Assembly: GCA_050084985.1 (NCBI GenBank)
Contig: JBITNC010000002.1
Coordinates: forward strand, 4,836,001-4,900,000
Direction: 5' to 3'
Length of the DNA stretch: 64,000 nucleotides
Origin: Nageia nagi
Lineage: Eukaryota > Pinophyta
This document shows positions 20,729 to 31,549 of the stretch, in pieces. The stretch's first letter is position 1. Each line of letters starts with the position of its first letter. The notes beneath the pieces were generated by a model. The model worked only from the letters and a program-made list of their open reading frames with translations, ran no database searches and was not told where the DNA came from. The translations under genes and the position numbers were made by a program.

Positions 20729-21191
20729 ATAATGCATTATTGTAAAGCTTTCTATTAAATCTTCTATGTAAATTCACTATTTAAGTGAATATGATAATGT
20801 AACTTATCCTACACTCCATGTCATGGGCATGCCCCTTGGGTAAAAGGATTTGCATGTCATGCATTTGTACATTGGATAAAAGGGTGATCCAAAGAGAGAT
20901 TTTGACATATAAATAGAAGGCTCCCTCTTTGTGATTACACACCAATTGTGGAATAAAGTTATTCTATAGGATAGAAGTGTAGGAGTTGAGATTAAGAGGA
21001 TTGTAAGAGAGTTGTATTTGTGATTGAAGTAAAGATCTAGTTAGTGGATGTACTTCTAGTTGGAGGAACCACTTTACATCTTGAGTTACTTTATGAGATT
21101 GTCTTGTTTGTGAGTTTGTTAGATGTGAATTGAGAGCTTTCATGTGATCTTGGTAGTTTAGGATTGTTCTTGTTATAGTTCAATTCTTTCA
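20729..21191 (+). repeat. Copia 3' LTR, left end deleted
   Basis: It matches the 5' LTR from its 'aatgcattattgtaaag' onward and ends TTCTTTCA. The first ~15 bp of the LTR and the adjoining polypurine tract are missing. The gap joins 'ctatccca' directly to 'aatgcatta', and the related copy at 55.3 kb shows what was lost. The hairpin of the 5' LTR is also collapsed here (20,772-20,790). Confidence 0.85.
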
Positions 21192-22240
21192 CTCTATGAT
21201 ATTGTAAGTTAAGCTATTATAAGTTATCTTTCTAAATGTTTTAGTAAAATTTTGAAGGTTAATAGGAAATATAATTAAAAAAAAAATTATAGTCCAAATT
21301 TCAAGTGAATTAGAACTATATCATCAAGTTAAGGTATTTTAAGTTGCCTTTAACTTGATGATACTAATTGGTATGAAATTACCACTAGATAATATGATGA
21401 TGCACTCAGATTAAGAACTTAGAATGCGATAAATAAGTAAGGCACTTTGATGGGTCATAAACTAGCTTAGGTAGGGATCCTTACCAAATTTTAGGACTCA
21501 AAAATGAAAATAAAATTCCTAAATTGAATATGGTACTACCTGTAAATATAAAATAATTAAATTATGAGAAATGAATGTTCAAGTTAGTAATTCTAGATGA
21601 GATAACAACAAGGATTGAATTAACCAAAATATTATCCCTCATAGGGAAGTTAATGGGAACCAAGCTGATGCTTGAAAATATTAGAAAATGGATTAAGACT
21701 AACTAGAAGGTGAAAGAAAGTGTAGACATGGAAAATGTCCCATGTGATTTAATTGGATCTATATTGGCCAACTTATAATTCAAAACTTAGGGTTTCTCTA
21801 AACAAATTAATTCCAATGATACAAATTAGAATTATTTTAAGAAAGTGTTAGTGAGAAGAGTACCACTATCGTCAAGGCTAAAATAAATGTATGGCACTAA
21901 CAACAAAAGGTAAGGATAAAGGTCAAACACCATGATTTGCAACAGTTGGACCACCATCAATGTGGACTTTGGAAGGATCTAATGCTTCATCATAAATATA
22001 TCAATACAAATTAGATTACCATTTTCATAATTTACAAAAGTAGATGCAAGGAGATGTTAAGAAGGAAATAAGTAAGCTATAAGAGAATGTGAACATGGGG
22101 ATAAGTGAAAAATCATCTTAGTAGTCAATCAAACTTGTAAATTTATTGAAGGAAGAGATGATCCAATGAAATCCCACACAACACTCCTATCAAGTATATA
22201 AAGGGATACAAAGTCAATTCAACATGGGATGATGATGTTG
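21192..22240. other. No recognisable feature
   Basis: AT-rich sequence downstream of the copia element. It may contain decayed gypsy gag, but no motif is secure. Confidence 0.4.
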
Positions 22241-22479
22241 AAGATCAATCATATTATACACATTGAAGGAACCAATATTATGAAAATCCATAATGAAGAA
22301 AACATTAGGAAGATGATAGATACGAAAAGGCACTTACATGTAACTTTCACATTCCCAAAATATAGATATTTAAGTTTGATTAAAAGGAACCTATGATGTG
22401 GAAAAATCAAATGGAGCAATTTGTGACATCCATGGCATTCCCCCATAATAAAAGGTAAAAGTTGCAAACATTTATTTTG

Positions 22480-22820
22480 AAAGTGAGTGTTGTATGCAGT
22501 ATCAATGGCTTAAACAACATCATCCAAATATGATTTTTTTTTCTATAAGGGTAAATGGATTAGAGTTTTTTTTATATAGGGAATCAAAACTTGTATTTAC
22601 ATTAGGTATTGCTTATTTACAAAATACCAGGGAAGTTCCATTGAAGTTCCAAAAAGGTGCTAGAAAAAATGATAAAAAGATCAAAAGAGCTAAGCATATC
22701 AACATAGTTTTAGAATTTGAATATATATTTCTTCTTAATGATATTTTTGATATAAGTGGTACAATACATCAACCTTCATGGAGCCTCATTGATCTTAAAT
22801 TTAATGTCATCATTCTTTAA
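22480..22820 (+). pseudogene. Possible gypsy protease/linker relic
   Basis: The open stretch reads MQYQWLKQHHPN, then IRVNGLEFFLYRESK, which recalls the 'GMQWL...P.IDW' segment after the protease in chromodomain-type gypsy elements. No catalytic Asp box is visible upstream in frame. Assignment is tentative. Confidence 0.3.
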
Positions 22821-23429
22821 GCTTGTGAGCTACTGTATAACTTTCTTCACTTCCAAAAATATAGGGACTCTCCTTTTTTAATTCACACCTTTAGGGTAAC
22901 CAACAACACACTATTTTTTTCAATGATAAAATGTTTAGTCTATGTTGGGCGGTTCATGAACAAAGTAGGGGCTTGGGAGGTAATCTTAGGTGAGGGTGAG
23001 CAAGGAAGGGGAGATTGACAATCAATATTGAGGATAGTCATAAGGTCTTCAAGATCCCTACCTTTTGAAAAGAGAAAGGGATGAGTTGGGTCAATTTGAG
23101 ACTCCTAATTCTTCTAATAGTCTCTTATGCTTACTTGAGAGTAGTATCATTTAGGATATCACCCTCTTCCCTAGGATTTTTATTTATTTGATTCATCTTT
23201 TCTTGCTCATATCTTGTGTTGTTATTTTTCACCATTCTTGTTTATTCGGGAGCGTTCAATTTGATCATAAGGGACCTTGGAGCTCTGGCCTATAAAGGAT
23301 ATCATTTTTTTTGTTTTTCCTTTTTTTGACTATCATCAACTTGAAGCAATATGGAAGGAGGTTTTTTGGAAGTTGATTAGCAAAGTCTAAACAAAATGTT
23401 GATTTAAGGTTAAGTCTTCTCAATTGATT
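22821..23429. other. No recognisable feature
   Basis: AT-rich, no coding or repeat signal I can name. Confidence 0.4.
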
Positions 23430-24160
23430 GTGAAGGATTCCAATGTTCTTATAGTTCTCCTTGTTAAGCAATGGAAAATGAGCATTTACTTTACCTAAAA
23501 AAAAATGAATTACAAGATTCTGAAAGAGCCTTTTGCTCTTGACCAAGAAAAGGGACCTTCAGCTTTTGAAGTTATCCTTGTTAAATGGTGGAATTCTCAA
23601 AGTTATTTTGTTAAGTAATCAAAGTTATCCTTGTTAAATGATGTGGTTCTTTATAGTTTTAGTTAATAGGTAAAAAGAGAGTATTTCTTTCTTCTTACCT
23701 TTAAAAATAAATTATGAATTTTTTGTAATTGTTTTTTGAATGTCTCCTTGCTAAATAATAAAAATTTCAAAGTTCTTCATTAATCCATTCAAAAATAATA
23801 ATAATTACCCTTACCTAATATTTTTGAAATTCTCCTTAAACTTCATGATAAAATTCTTGAAATTCTTTATTAATAAATTTAAAAAAAAATATTTATTCTT
23901 AAAAAAAAAAAATCTTTAAACTTTTAAAATTCTTCAATTTCACCAACTCAAAACAGATCTCAAAGTTTCTACTGATCTCCTTAAACTTATGTCTCAAATG
24001 CTCAAAGTTTTTATTGCTCTCCTTAACCTTATGTCTCCAATTCTCAAAGTCCTTTAATCATTTATCTACAAAATAATAATTACTCAAGATTTAAAATTCT
24101 TTCTTGAACTTGATTTGTAAAATTTTCAAAGTTCTTCATTAATGGATCGAGAAAACAGCA
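23430..24160. repeat. Degenerate minisatellite with two clear 42-bp units
   Basis: Bases 23,959-24,000 and 24,001-24,042 are adjacent 42-bp copies (start CTCAAAGTTT, middle CTCCTTAA, then CTTATGTCTC). A third start lies at 24,043. Looser relatives with 'ttctcaaagtt' and 'tccttgttaaat' words occur back to about 23,430 and on to about 24,150. The whole block looks like an old array with a young core. Confidence 0.6.
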
Positions 24161-24239
24161 TTTACTCTTGTTGAACTCCACAGATTTCTTGATTGTCATA
24201 TATTAAAGTCATATATTTTCATTTTGAATTTTTTTATAA

Positions 24240-24640
24240 TGATGATCTGGGATTCTGGTCAAACGACAATGTATGACAGCAGATGCATCACTTACAGTCT
24301 AGACAGCTCCTCTAAATTTAGCAAATAAGAGGAGAATCCTTTCTGGGAAAATATCTGCGGTTAGCTTGAATAAATTACGAGAATATTCTGCTGAATCTGG
24401 TGGAAAAAGAGAGCCTTTGTCTTCATTTATGTAACAGTTAGAAGTCCACATCGATGAGATCCCACTGGACCACTTCCTACGTGCAGTTCGCTTTCCCGCT
24501 AAAATAGCGGAGAGTTTGACTACTCCATTTTTAGCAATATGTCAGCATAGTCTCTAATTTTTTTATCCCACGTGAAGTTGTTTTGTGTGAGTCTCGCTAA
24601 GAAAATTTAGGTTATGATAAGGAAAAAGGACTAATAGTAA
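24240..24640. other. Composition-distinct island with two short perfect hairpins
   Basis: This 400-bp stretch has a more balanced base composition than its surroundings. It holds CTCCTCT/AGAGGAG arms at 24,307-24,313 and 24,328-24,334, and the palindrome CCGCTAAAATAGCGG at 24,496-24,510. No ORF of note. It may be a relic of a gene flank or of a non-autonomous element. Confidence 0.4.
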
Positions 24641-26689
24641 TTTATTTGTCTTTATTATTATAAATAGGATTTAGAGATTGACTGTCTCTAAGTGGTTTGG
24701 AGATATATTAGTTTGAAATGTTAATAATAGATTTTATATTTATATAAGATATTTTTAGATTCTGCTATTGTGATTGCTATTAGTTAATTGTTTGTATGAT
24801 TTTTTTTTGAGTTACTTAGCTATATCATTCTAGGAGATCAAATCATGTGAAGTTAAGAATAAAATTAAATGTATTTTGAATAATGGATAATGTTATTTGA
24901 TGCCTAACATAAAATAAATAAATTATAAAATCAAGAGTATATCAAGAATCAATTGGATATTCAAAAATCATGCATTTTAAATTAAGTGTTAAATTTTTTC
25001 AAATATGATTAAATTCTTTTTTATATGTATGCTAGTCAATATTAATTAAGATAGAATCAACTTTGAAATATTTGATAGAATAGAAATCAAGACTCAAATC
25101 TTATCTTTTAAAATTGGAAGTTAATTTGATGACAAATATTGTAGTGTTTCCTCAAACCTACAAAAAAGAGATCTTAGTATTTTTTAAGACACATGATTTA
25201 AGGGGAAATGACATATATCTAAGCCCTAAGGGTGATATCTATTAAGTTCTTATCATTTTGAAATTAAATAATAGTTCAATCGATATAAGAAAAGTCGACA
25301 AAATCCATGTTGAGATAAGCATGTTAGCATAGCTTTAAAAGATACCAAAATATCTTGGTGAGTGATAATAAGGTGAAACAGGTAGCTAAAATAGAGACAT
25401 CTCTATTTTAGATATCTATATTTTTATGGCTTACAATTTAATAAGCTTCCTAATCTCTTTATAATTTTTCTTAGTAAAAAATTATAAAACACTTAATAAT
25501 ATAGTAGTAAAAATATCATTCACTAATCCTAAGATTACGAAAGGTGAAAAGGATAGAAAAGAGTAGGTTTTACTTCACTTCTATTAAGATTTCTTTGGAA
25601 ATTATTAATACTTGTTTTGAATTTATTAGTTATTTTTAATCTAAACAAGATTTGTAATTTCGATTCCTTACTAAAGCAAGATTTTTTTTACAAATATAAA
25701 AAATAAAATAGGGAGAAAGAAATTACGAGATACTTATAAGAAATACTTGATGTTATAAGTTTCATGGAGTATGAATAACACTTATAAACACAAAACACTT
25801 GATGAGGTCTTAGTATTTGCAAGCCTGCTCATGTCAAAACCTCTTTATGATATGAAAAGAATGAGGATAGTATGAATTGAAAAGCGATAAGAGGCACATG
25901 CTTGTATTTACCCTTTTTTAATAGTATTTGTTATTATTGAGATATTGTAGGATAGAGGAGGAAAGAATCTCCAATGTGTGGAGAACCTTTAAGGCACCAT
26001 TAAACTATTAATTTTGAAACCTTTAAGATATGGGGGCTTTGGCCTTATTATTGGTGTATTCATCTTGAAAGAATTTGCTATAGATCTGCATAGACATTAG
26101 AAATTTGAATGTAAAATAATTATAGCACAAAAGATAAAAATAAGTAAAAGAAATAATTTTAGAAGATTATAAATACTAAATTACAAAAAAGTAACATAAT
26201 AGACAGAAAATGACAATAATAGGAATAAGCACTTCTCTTTTATATCATAGGCATCTTTGAGGAAGTAATATTCTAATATAAGTAAACTCAATACAAACTA
26301 TATGTTAACTCATGGTTTGAATTTATGGTCTTATGTAAGAGAAATATTTAAACTAACATATTTTCATATACACCTTTCATTACATGTATCACATATTTCC
26401 TTATATCATTTATTTTCTCACACCTATATTCTATTACAACATAACATGACATATAGTCCTACATTATGATAATGAGTGAAATATTTTACATATTTATTCC
26501 CTTACAAATATTAATAACATATGAAATAGAGTGGATCTTTAATATTCAATCTCCCTTAAACATGCTTTATAATTAAATATTGAATTCTAGATACTATTGT
26601 TTAATATCTTTGAGAGGCTCCCTATGATATCTTCTCATTGTAATCCTTCCCATGGATTAATACTTTGATAATCATTTTAGAGAAAAGCT
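24641..26689. other. No recognisable feature
   Basis: Two kilobases of AT-rich sequence without ORFs, repeats or motifs I can support. Confidence 0.45.
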
Positions 26690-27680
26690 AACATTAATGT
26701 TGGTTAAGGATGATTATTGGTTTGATGAGTAAATAATTTTCATCATCTAATTTTGGAATAACTCTTTGCATACAACCATTGTAAACTTACCCTTTTTAGG
26801 TATGATACATATAATACTAGGTATATTTTGAACATTGGTCGTAACTTAAACTTGTATTGACCTCACCAATCCATCAAATCACTCTATAGGGCCCAAAAAA
26901 CTTATAAGTGAGTTTTTGATAATCCGTTATTTAACAAATATGTACTTGTGATCCTTTGGTGGTTGCTCATATAATGCGTTATATGATGTTAACTTAGAGG
27001 AATTATGGTAGAGGGTGTTCTACCATCATTAAGTAAGAGGAATAATAACATCCAACAATATTATTGGTTAGAAGTAAAATACTTTATATAGCTTTTCAAA
27101 CATATTGATGGCTTTAATTTGACCATCTATTTATAAAGGATAGTATAAGATAAACTTTATGTTGACCATCTATTTCAGAACTTCTTGGCAAGGTTTTTTT
27201 TTAAGAAAAATTTATAATTTCTAATTATATAAGAAAGGCTATTCTAATTAGATTTGAAATCCTAAAAATAATAAAATTGCTAAAGATAGGCTATTCCCAT
27301 GTATTTTTGGCTATTTGACTTTGGAAAAAAATTGCAATTATAAATATTTTTTTTATTTTGAAAAGCATTTAAACTTTGAAATTAATTTTGAAATCCCAAA
27401 AATAGCAAAATTGCTATAAAATAGCGCTTAAAAAAAACCATGTGTATTGGTGAAGGTGGGATCACAATTGTTGATGTTATAGGATGATAGCCTATGAAGT
27501 AGAATATTTAGTACATAAAGTTTTGGATGATAATTATTATTGTGTAATGATGCCCTAATGCACGTAAGTGAATGTATTTGGTAATTCTATCCACCATTAT
27601 GAATATGACAATTTTACCACTAGAAGTTCAAAGCTCTTTAGTAAAATCCATAGAGATATCAAACCAAATTATGTTTAGAT
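26690..27680 (-). pseudogene. Ty3/gypsy integrase, strongly decayed
   Basis: On the - strand, from about 27,680 down: FDISMDFTKEL, SSGKIVIFIMVDRITKY (integrase core start) and IDGQIKAINMFEKLYKVFYF near 27,130 (canonical TDGQTEVVNRCLE.YLRCF). WW.NTLYHNSSKLTSYNALYE follows near 26,990. The C-terminal GPx-V and HPVFHVSxLKK-like segment (FKIYLVLYVSYLK) lies near 26,800-26,880. An AT-rich stretch with a ~125-bp-spaced direct repeat (27,200-27,430) interrupts it. Confidence 0.65.
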
Positions 27681-28600
27681 ACCTAAAAATGATTTATTAT
27701 TAATTAATAGATCATATTTAGTCACCTCAAATAAATAAACAAAAATATTACAAGAATCAATTCTAATATGTTGTTAAAATGCTATATCATGTGTTAAGTC
27801 CAATGCAATATAATTAATCATGATTTTATTCTAGAAATGTCTTGATATTACAAAGATTATATTTATTGTTATAAGTCATTTTCATTCCTTTATATGTCTT
27901 TGCAAGTTATAAAAGAAGGATTTGAAGGATCACATTCCCCATCAAATCTCTCTGATAAGTGGTTATCCATATATCATACTAAACTTACATTGTCTCTCAA
28001 TACCACCTATCCAAGAATATATTATACTCTAAGCTTATATTACTTTTTATCTTCGCTATCTACCTTCATAATATAAATCTTACAATATGCATAAAGAGTG
28101 AGGAATGCAACCATGGTGTACACTTTGTTACTATTTATGATCTAGAGCGATAGATATAAGGGATGTCAAACATATATTTGGATCATTGAATATCCATTTA
28201 GCTTCATCCCAAGTTTGGTCCAATCCTCTACATAATTGCATTACATCTTGAGGATTGCTCGTTTATCATATCAGGTATACACTTTCTTGTATTAATCATA
28301 TAATCTTGAATAATGTTTACACCTCAATAGATTTATAATTGTTGTATTTATTTATTGTAAACTACAATTACTAGTCTACATATTAGTGAACCCGACTACT
28401 CTTACACACCTAGAATTTCATTCTAGGGAACAATATCTTTTGGTGTCATGAATCCCTTTGAGTTATTATTTTACTCTTTTCCTGATGTTATTAGAATAAT
28501 TGACAAAGATATAATTCTATGATTTGTTCTACTTTTGTTCTTAATAAATTTTACCTAAAGAAGAACAACTAGATTTACAAAAGGGAACGTTCATTTTGAT
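27681..28600. other. No recognisable feature
   Basis: AT-rich spacer. The small open frame at 27,894-28,076 has no recognisable domain. Confidence 0.4.
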
Positions 28601-28621
28601 GAATGAAGATGTACTAGATTG

Positions 28622-29063
28622 AACCCTAATTTACCTGAACAGTTTGATGAACCAAATACTAATGCTAGATTTATGATTGATGAGAAAAATGAAATTGGAT
28701 ATGAGAATAATAATGGACAATCTAAATCAACTAGTTCAAGTAAAATGTGTGTTGTTGGTAAAACACCCAATAAATATAAAGTTGATATTCTTGAAGAGGA
28801 AGAGTTTGAGAGTATCAATTTAAAAGATCATGTGGCTACATTTGAACATACAAAATATCTTGATATTATTCCTCCAAATGTTAAATCTATGTCTAAATTA
28901 ATGGCTCTTGGTAATCATTCAAAATATTTTGTTATTAACAATTCTCAAGTTATTCTATATATCTTAACTAAACATGGAATGATAGATGTGAACATGGAAC
29001 CAAGTCCTCTTAAACTTCACGTTATTTGTTTAAGTATGATAATCCAATTTCTACTAGAGTGGT
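28622..29063 (+). pseudogene. Unidentified ORF, probably part of a retroelement
   Basis: An uninterrupted frame starting NPNLPEQFDEPNTNARFM, with an acidic Ser/Asn-rich first half and a more hydrophobic second half (HVATFEHTKYLDIIPPNVKS, then NMEPSPLKLHVI). There is no ATG at its left end except internally. The frame seems to continue after a shift (VVISSSHKMHNIDVTPICN). It lies about 0.7 kb upstream of a gypsy gag relic in the same orientation, which suggests an element-encoded region, but I do not recognise the family. Confidence 0.35.
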
Positions 29064-29065
29064 GA

Positions 29066-29735
29066 TTTCATCATCCCATAAAATGCACAACATCGATGTT
29101 ACACCTATTTGTAATTATGGTGTGAACACCATAGATCCTAAACCTCATAAAGATTTTCAACTGATGGTATATGATCTATAAGTTATATGTTTCAAATATT
29201 TCCTCAACTCATCCATAGAACAACAAAAGAAAATTGATACAGGTATGCCCTTGATGAAATTTAACAAGAAAAAGATAAGCAAATTCAAATTGAACCTAAA
29301 AAAATAAGGATATAGGAAAATAAATTGTTAATGTCATAAACAGAGCCTATGTAAAGAAAATTGATTGGTCAAATGAAGAACATAGGATTAAAATTGATGA
29401 ACTTATGAAAATACAATAATATGTTAGTTTTCAAATCACTACAGATGAACAAATATTAGATAGATTGTCTAATTTCTTAGATAAGATTGATGAAGAAAGA
29501 ATAAATAGAATTGGGCCTTTGTATAAGTTGAAAGTTATTGAACTAAAACAAGCATAGTTATCCCAACAACCTCCAACAATAGAACCTTCACCAATTGCAA
29601 GTAATAGCCTTCAACATGTTTCACCAAAATAACTCCCTCCACCATCCCCTCAACAGTCTACACTAATAGTTCTATCTCCTATTAGTCCTAAAGATAACAT
29701 TTATGTTATATAATTACTTGTACAATCTAGAATCG
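29066..29735 (+). other. Stop-ridden K/Q- and P/S-rich stretch before gag
   Basis: Translations in + frames are lysine/glutamine-rich (about 29,220-29,330) and then proline/serine-rich (about 29,570-29,690). This is compatible with a gag linker, but interrupted. No domain. Confidence 0.35.
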
Positions 29736-29985
29736 TAAAAATAACTGTAAGTTTTTTAAACTTAATGGTTCTCAAGATTCTCAGATGCATGTTAAATTTC
29801 AAGTGGAGGTTATAAAATTTGTTCATGATTCTGGTATGCTTGCTAAATTATTTTCTAATAGCTTAAAGGATGATGCATTAAAATGATACTTTACTATTCC
29901 TAAAAAAAGTGTTGATAGTTATGAGAATATCATTCATTTATTTATCCAAAATTTTAAATATAATATTTTTTTGGCCAAAGGTAAA
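29736..29985 (+). pseudogene. Ty3/gypsy gag (retrotrans_gag-type) fragment
   Basis: The reading KFFKLNGSQDSQMHVKFQVE, then MLAKLFSNSLKDDALK, a stop, and YFTIPKKSVDSYENIIHLFI matches the order of the retrotrans_gag domain. Its canonical form is 'F.G..DP..H...F', 'LF..SL.G.A..W...LP..SI.S', then 'L...F...F'. The Trp codon has become a stop. No LTR was found for it. Confidence 0.55.
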
Positions 29986-30689
29986 ATTATATTAATAATG
30001 GTTTTTTATACAAGGCCCAAAAACTTATCTTCCAAAAATTATGATATGTCATTGAAAAATGTAACTATCTACAGTATCCTACATATCACTTCCAACTTCG
30101 AAAGGAGGGTCCATCCATCTAGGGTAATGAAAAAGAGAGTAGAGATCAGTAACATAAGCATAGGTATCCATCTCCATGCTCTATCTTTTGGTAGATCTAG
30201 CATTATCCATCTTATCCATGAAGTCCTATCCTTGATAATGTTCTCCTATTGATCATATGTCCTATCTAAAAGGATGCCCTTCAATAGCCTCTTAATGCCT
30301 ATCTTCATCATGTGAATCTTTTGTTTCCTTTCTCTCTGCACATATTCATCATCATAGACTTGTATGATGGACTAGCGAACCAAATAAGACTCCCAAAAGT
30401 TTTCAGCTGTGAAGGTCGATTGTATGGGAAGTAGGTAGCTAAATTTGCTCTTTTAGCCTTCTACCTTTGCTTCTTTAGATTGATCCTCAAGGTAAAATAG
30501 TATTGTATTTGTCAAATGGCCCCTTCCATGGAGTTACTCTTCACTCTTTGCATCACCCAACAAATCTAGTACCTTTGCTACATCTCTAATTGAATCCTCA
30601 AAGTTAGAAGAGATGGTGACTGTAGTAAGGATTTTAAAGGGAGATAAAGGAGTTGGAGGATCTTGACTTAGGGATGGGGTTTTAGCTCT
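29986..30689. other. No recognisable feature
   Basis: The open frame at 29,971-30,252 is partly the gag tail and then unrecognised. Nothing else is supported. Confidence 0.35.
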
Positions 30690-30860
30690 AGGAGGAGATG
30701 GAGGAGGAGGAGGTGGGGGTGAGGGTGGTGTTGGGGATGGAGGAGGTTGAGGAGGAGGGGGTGGTGGTTATGGTGGCCATTGGGGCCATAGAAGTTATGA
30801 TCATGGAGGATGAGGTGGTGGTTGTTGACATGGGAGGTGTGGAGACCTTTGGTAGAGTGG
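30690..30860 (+). repeat. G-rich (GGA/GGT)n low-complexity tract
   Basis: The + strand is nearly C-free and built of GGAGGAGG and GGTGGTGG words, reading as poly-Gly/Glu in one frame. The - strand reads as Pro-rich. Closely spaced G runs could form G-quadruplexes. It could be a relic of a Gly-rich or Pro-rich coding segment, but stops occur in every frame. Confidence 0.6.
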
Positions 30861-31549
30861 TTCCACAACTTGGGCTCTACTACAAAAAAATTAGACTAGG
30901 ATCTTGATAATACCTTGGTGAGTGGGAGTTTTCCCTTATTTTTGTGAATATATGAATCAAGAGAATGATACAAAAAGTAGGGGAGGTTTACCTGAAGCTT
31001 CCTTTTGAAATGGGATATTAGTATAAAATGGTATCCTCTAACCTCTGAATGATGTCCTTATAAGGTAAATAACTTGTAAAGCACTATTGCAATGCTATTC
31101 CAAGGATAAACGAAAGGCTTTACTTAGTAGCTTGACTTTCATTCAATTGGCATTGGCTTCCCTTCATCTAAGAAATTTAAGATATCAGCTTATGAGGTAT
31201 GAACATCCTTGGATTGAATATCAAATTCCTTTATTTTCCATTCCCATAGTTACAATAATCAAGCTTATGCTAATTGTAAAATCTAACCCATCTACAATGA
31301 CCCCTCCTTCATCCTAAGACTTGGTAACCTATTGGGACCAATTTTCATTATGCCCCTAGAGAGAATCCATGAAGCCCCTGATACTACCATTATAAAGGAT
31401 TTCCCACACAAAGGGGTCCCCTCAAAAAGTCTCTTCATTGGCGAGATGCAATCTTTTTTGTCTTGACATGGTTTTAATCAAATTACAAGCATAGTATTTC
31501 CTCAAAAATAAAAGAGTGAAAGTGGACATGCAAAGCATGAAATTGATAA
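30861..31549. other. No firm feature
   Basis: Possibly the 3' part of the LINE that follows on the - strand, but no motif is clear. Confidence 0.3.

Larger units (their letters stand above)
12460..21191 (+). mobile_element. Ty1/copia retrotransposon with both LTRs
   Basis: This 8.7-kb element has a 5' LTR (12,460-12,965), PBS, a long leader, gag, protease, integrase, RT and RNase H in the copia order (integrase before RT), a 3' non-coding segment and a 3' LTR. The flanks read CTATA before and CTCTA after, compatible with a decayed 5-bp target duplication. A foreign solo LTR of 458 bp (17,670-18,127) lies inside, so the element proper is about 8.3 kb. All ORFs carry stops and frameshifts. A second copy of the same family lies on the other strand at 54.9-59.1 kb. 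Confidence 0.88.

Noticed and set aside
28619-29065. Host protein-coding gene
   Set aside because: No upstream promoter or splice pattern, no recognisable domain, and a gypsy gag relic follows on the same strand.
30690-30860. Gly-rich or Pro-rich protein gene
   Set aside because: Stops interrupt every frame and there is no start or flanking coding sequence. Treated as low-complexity DNA.
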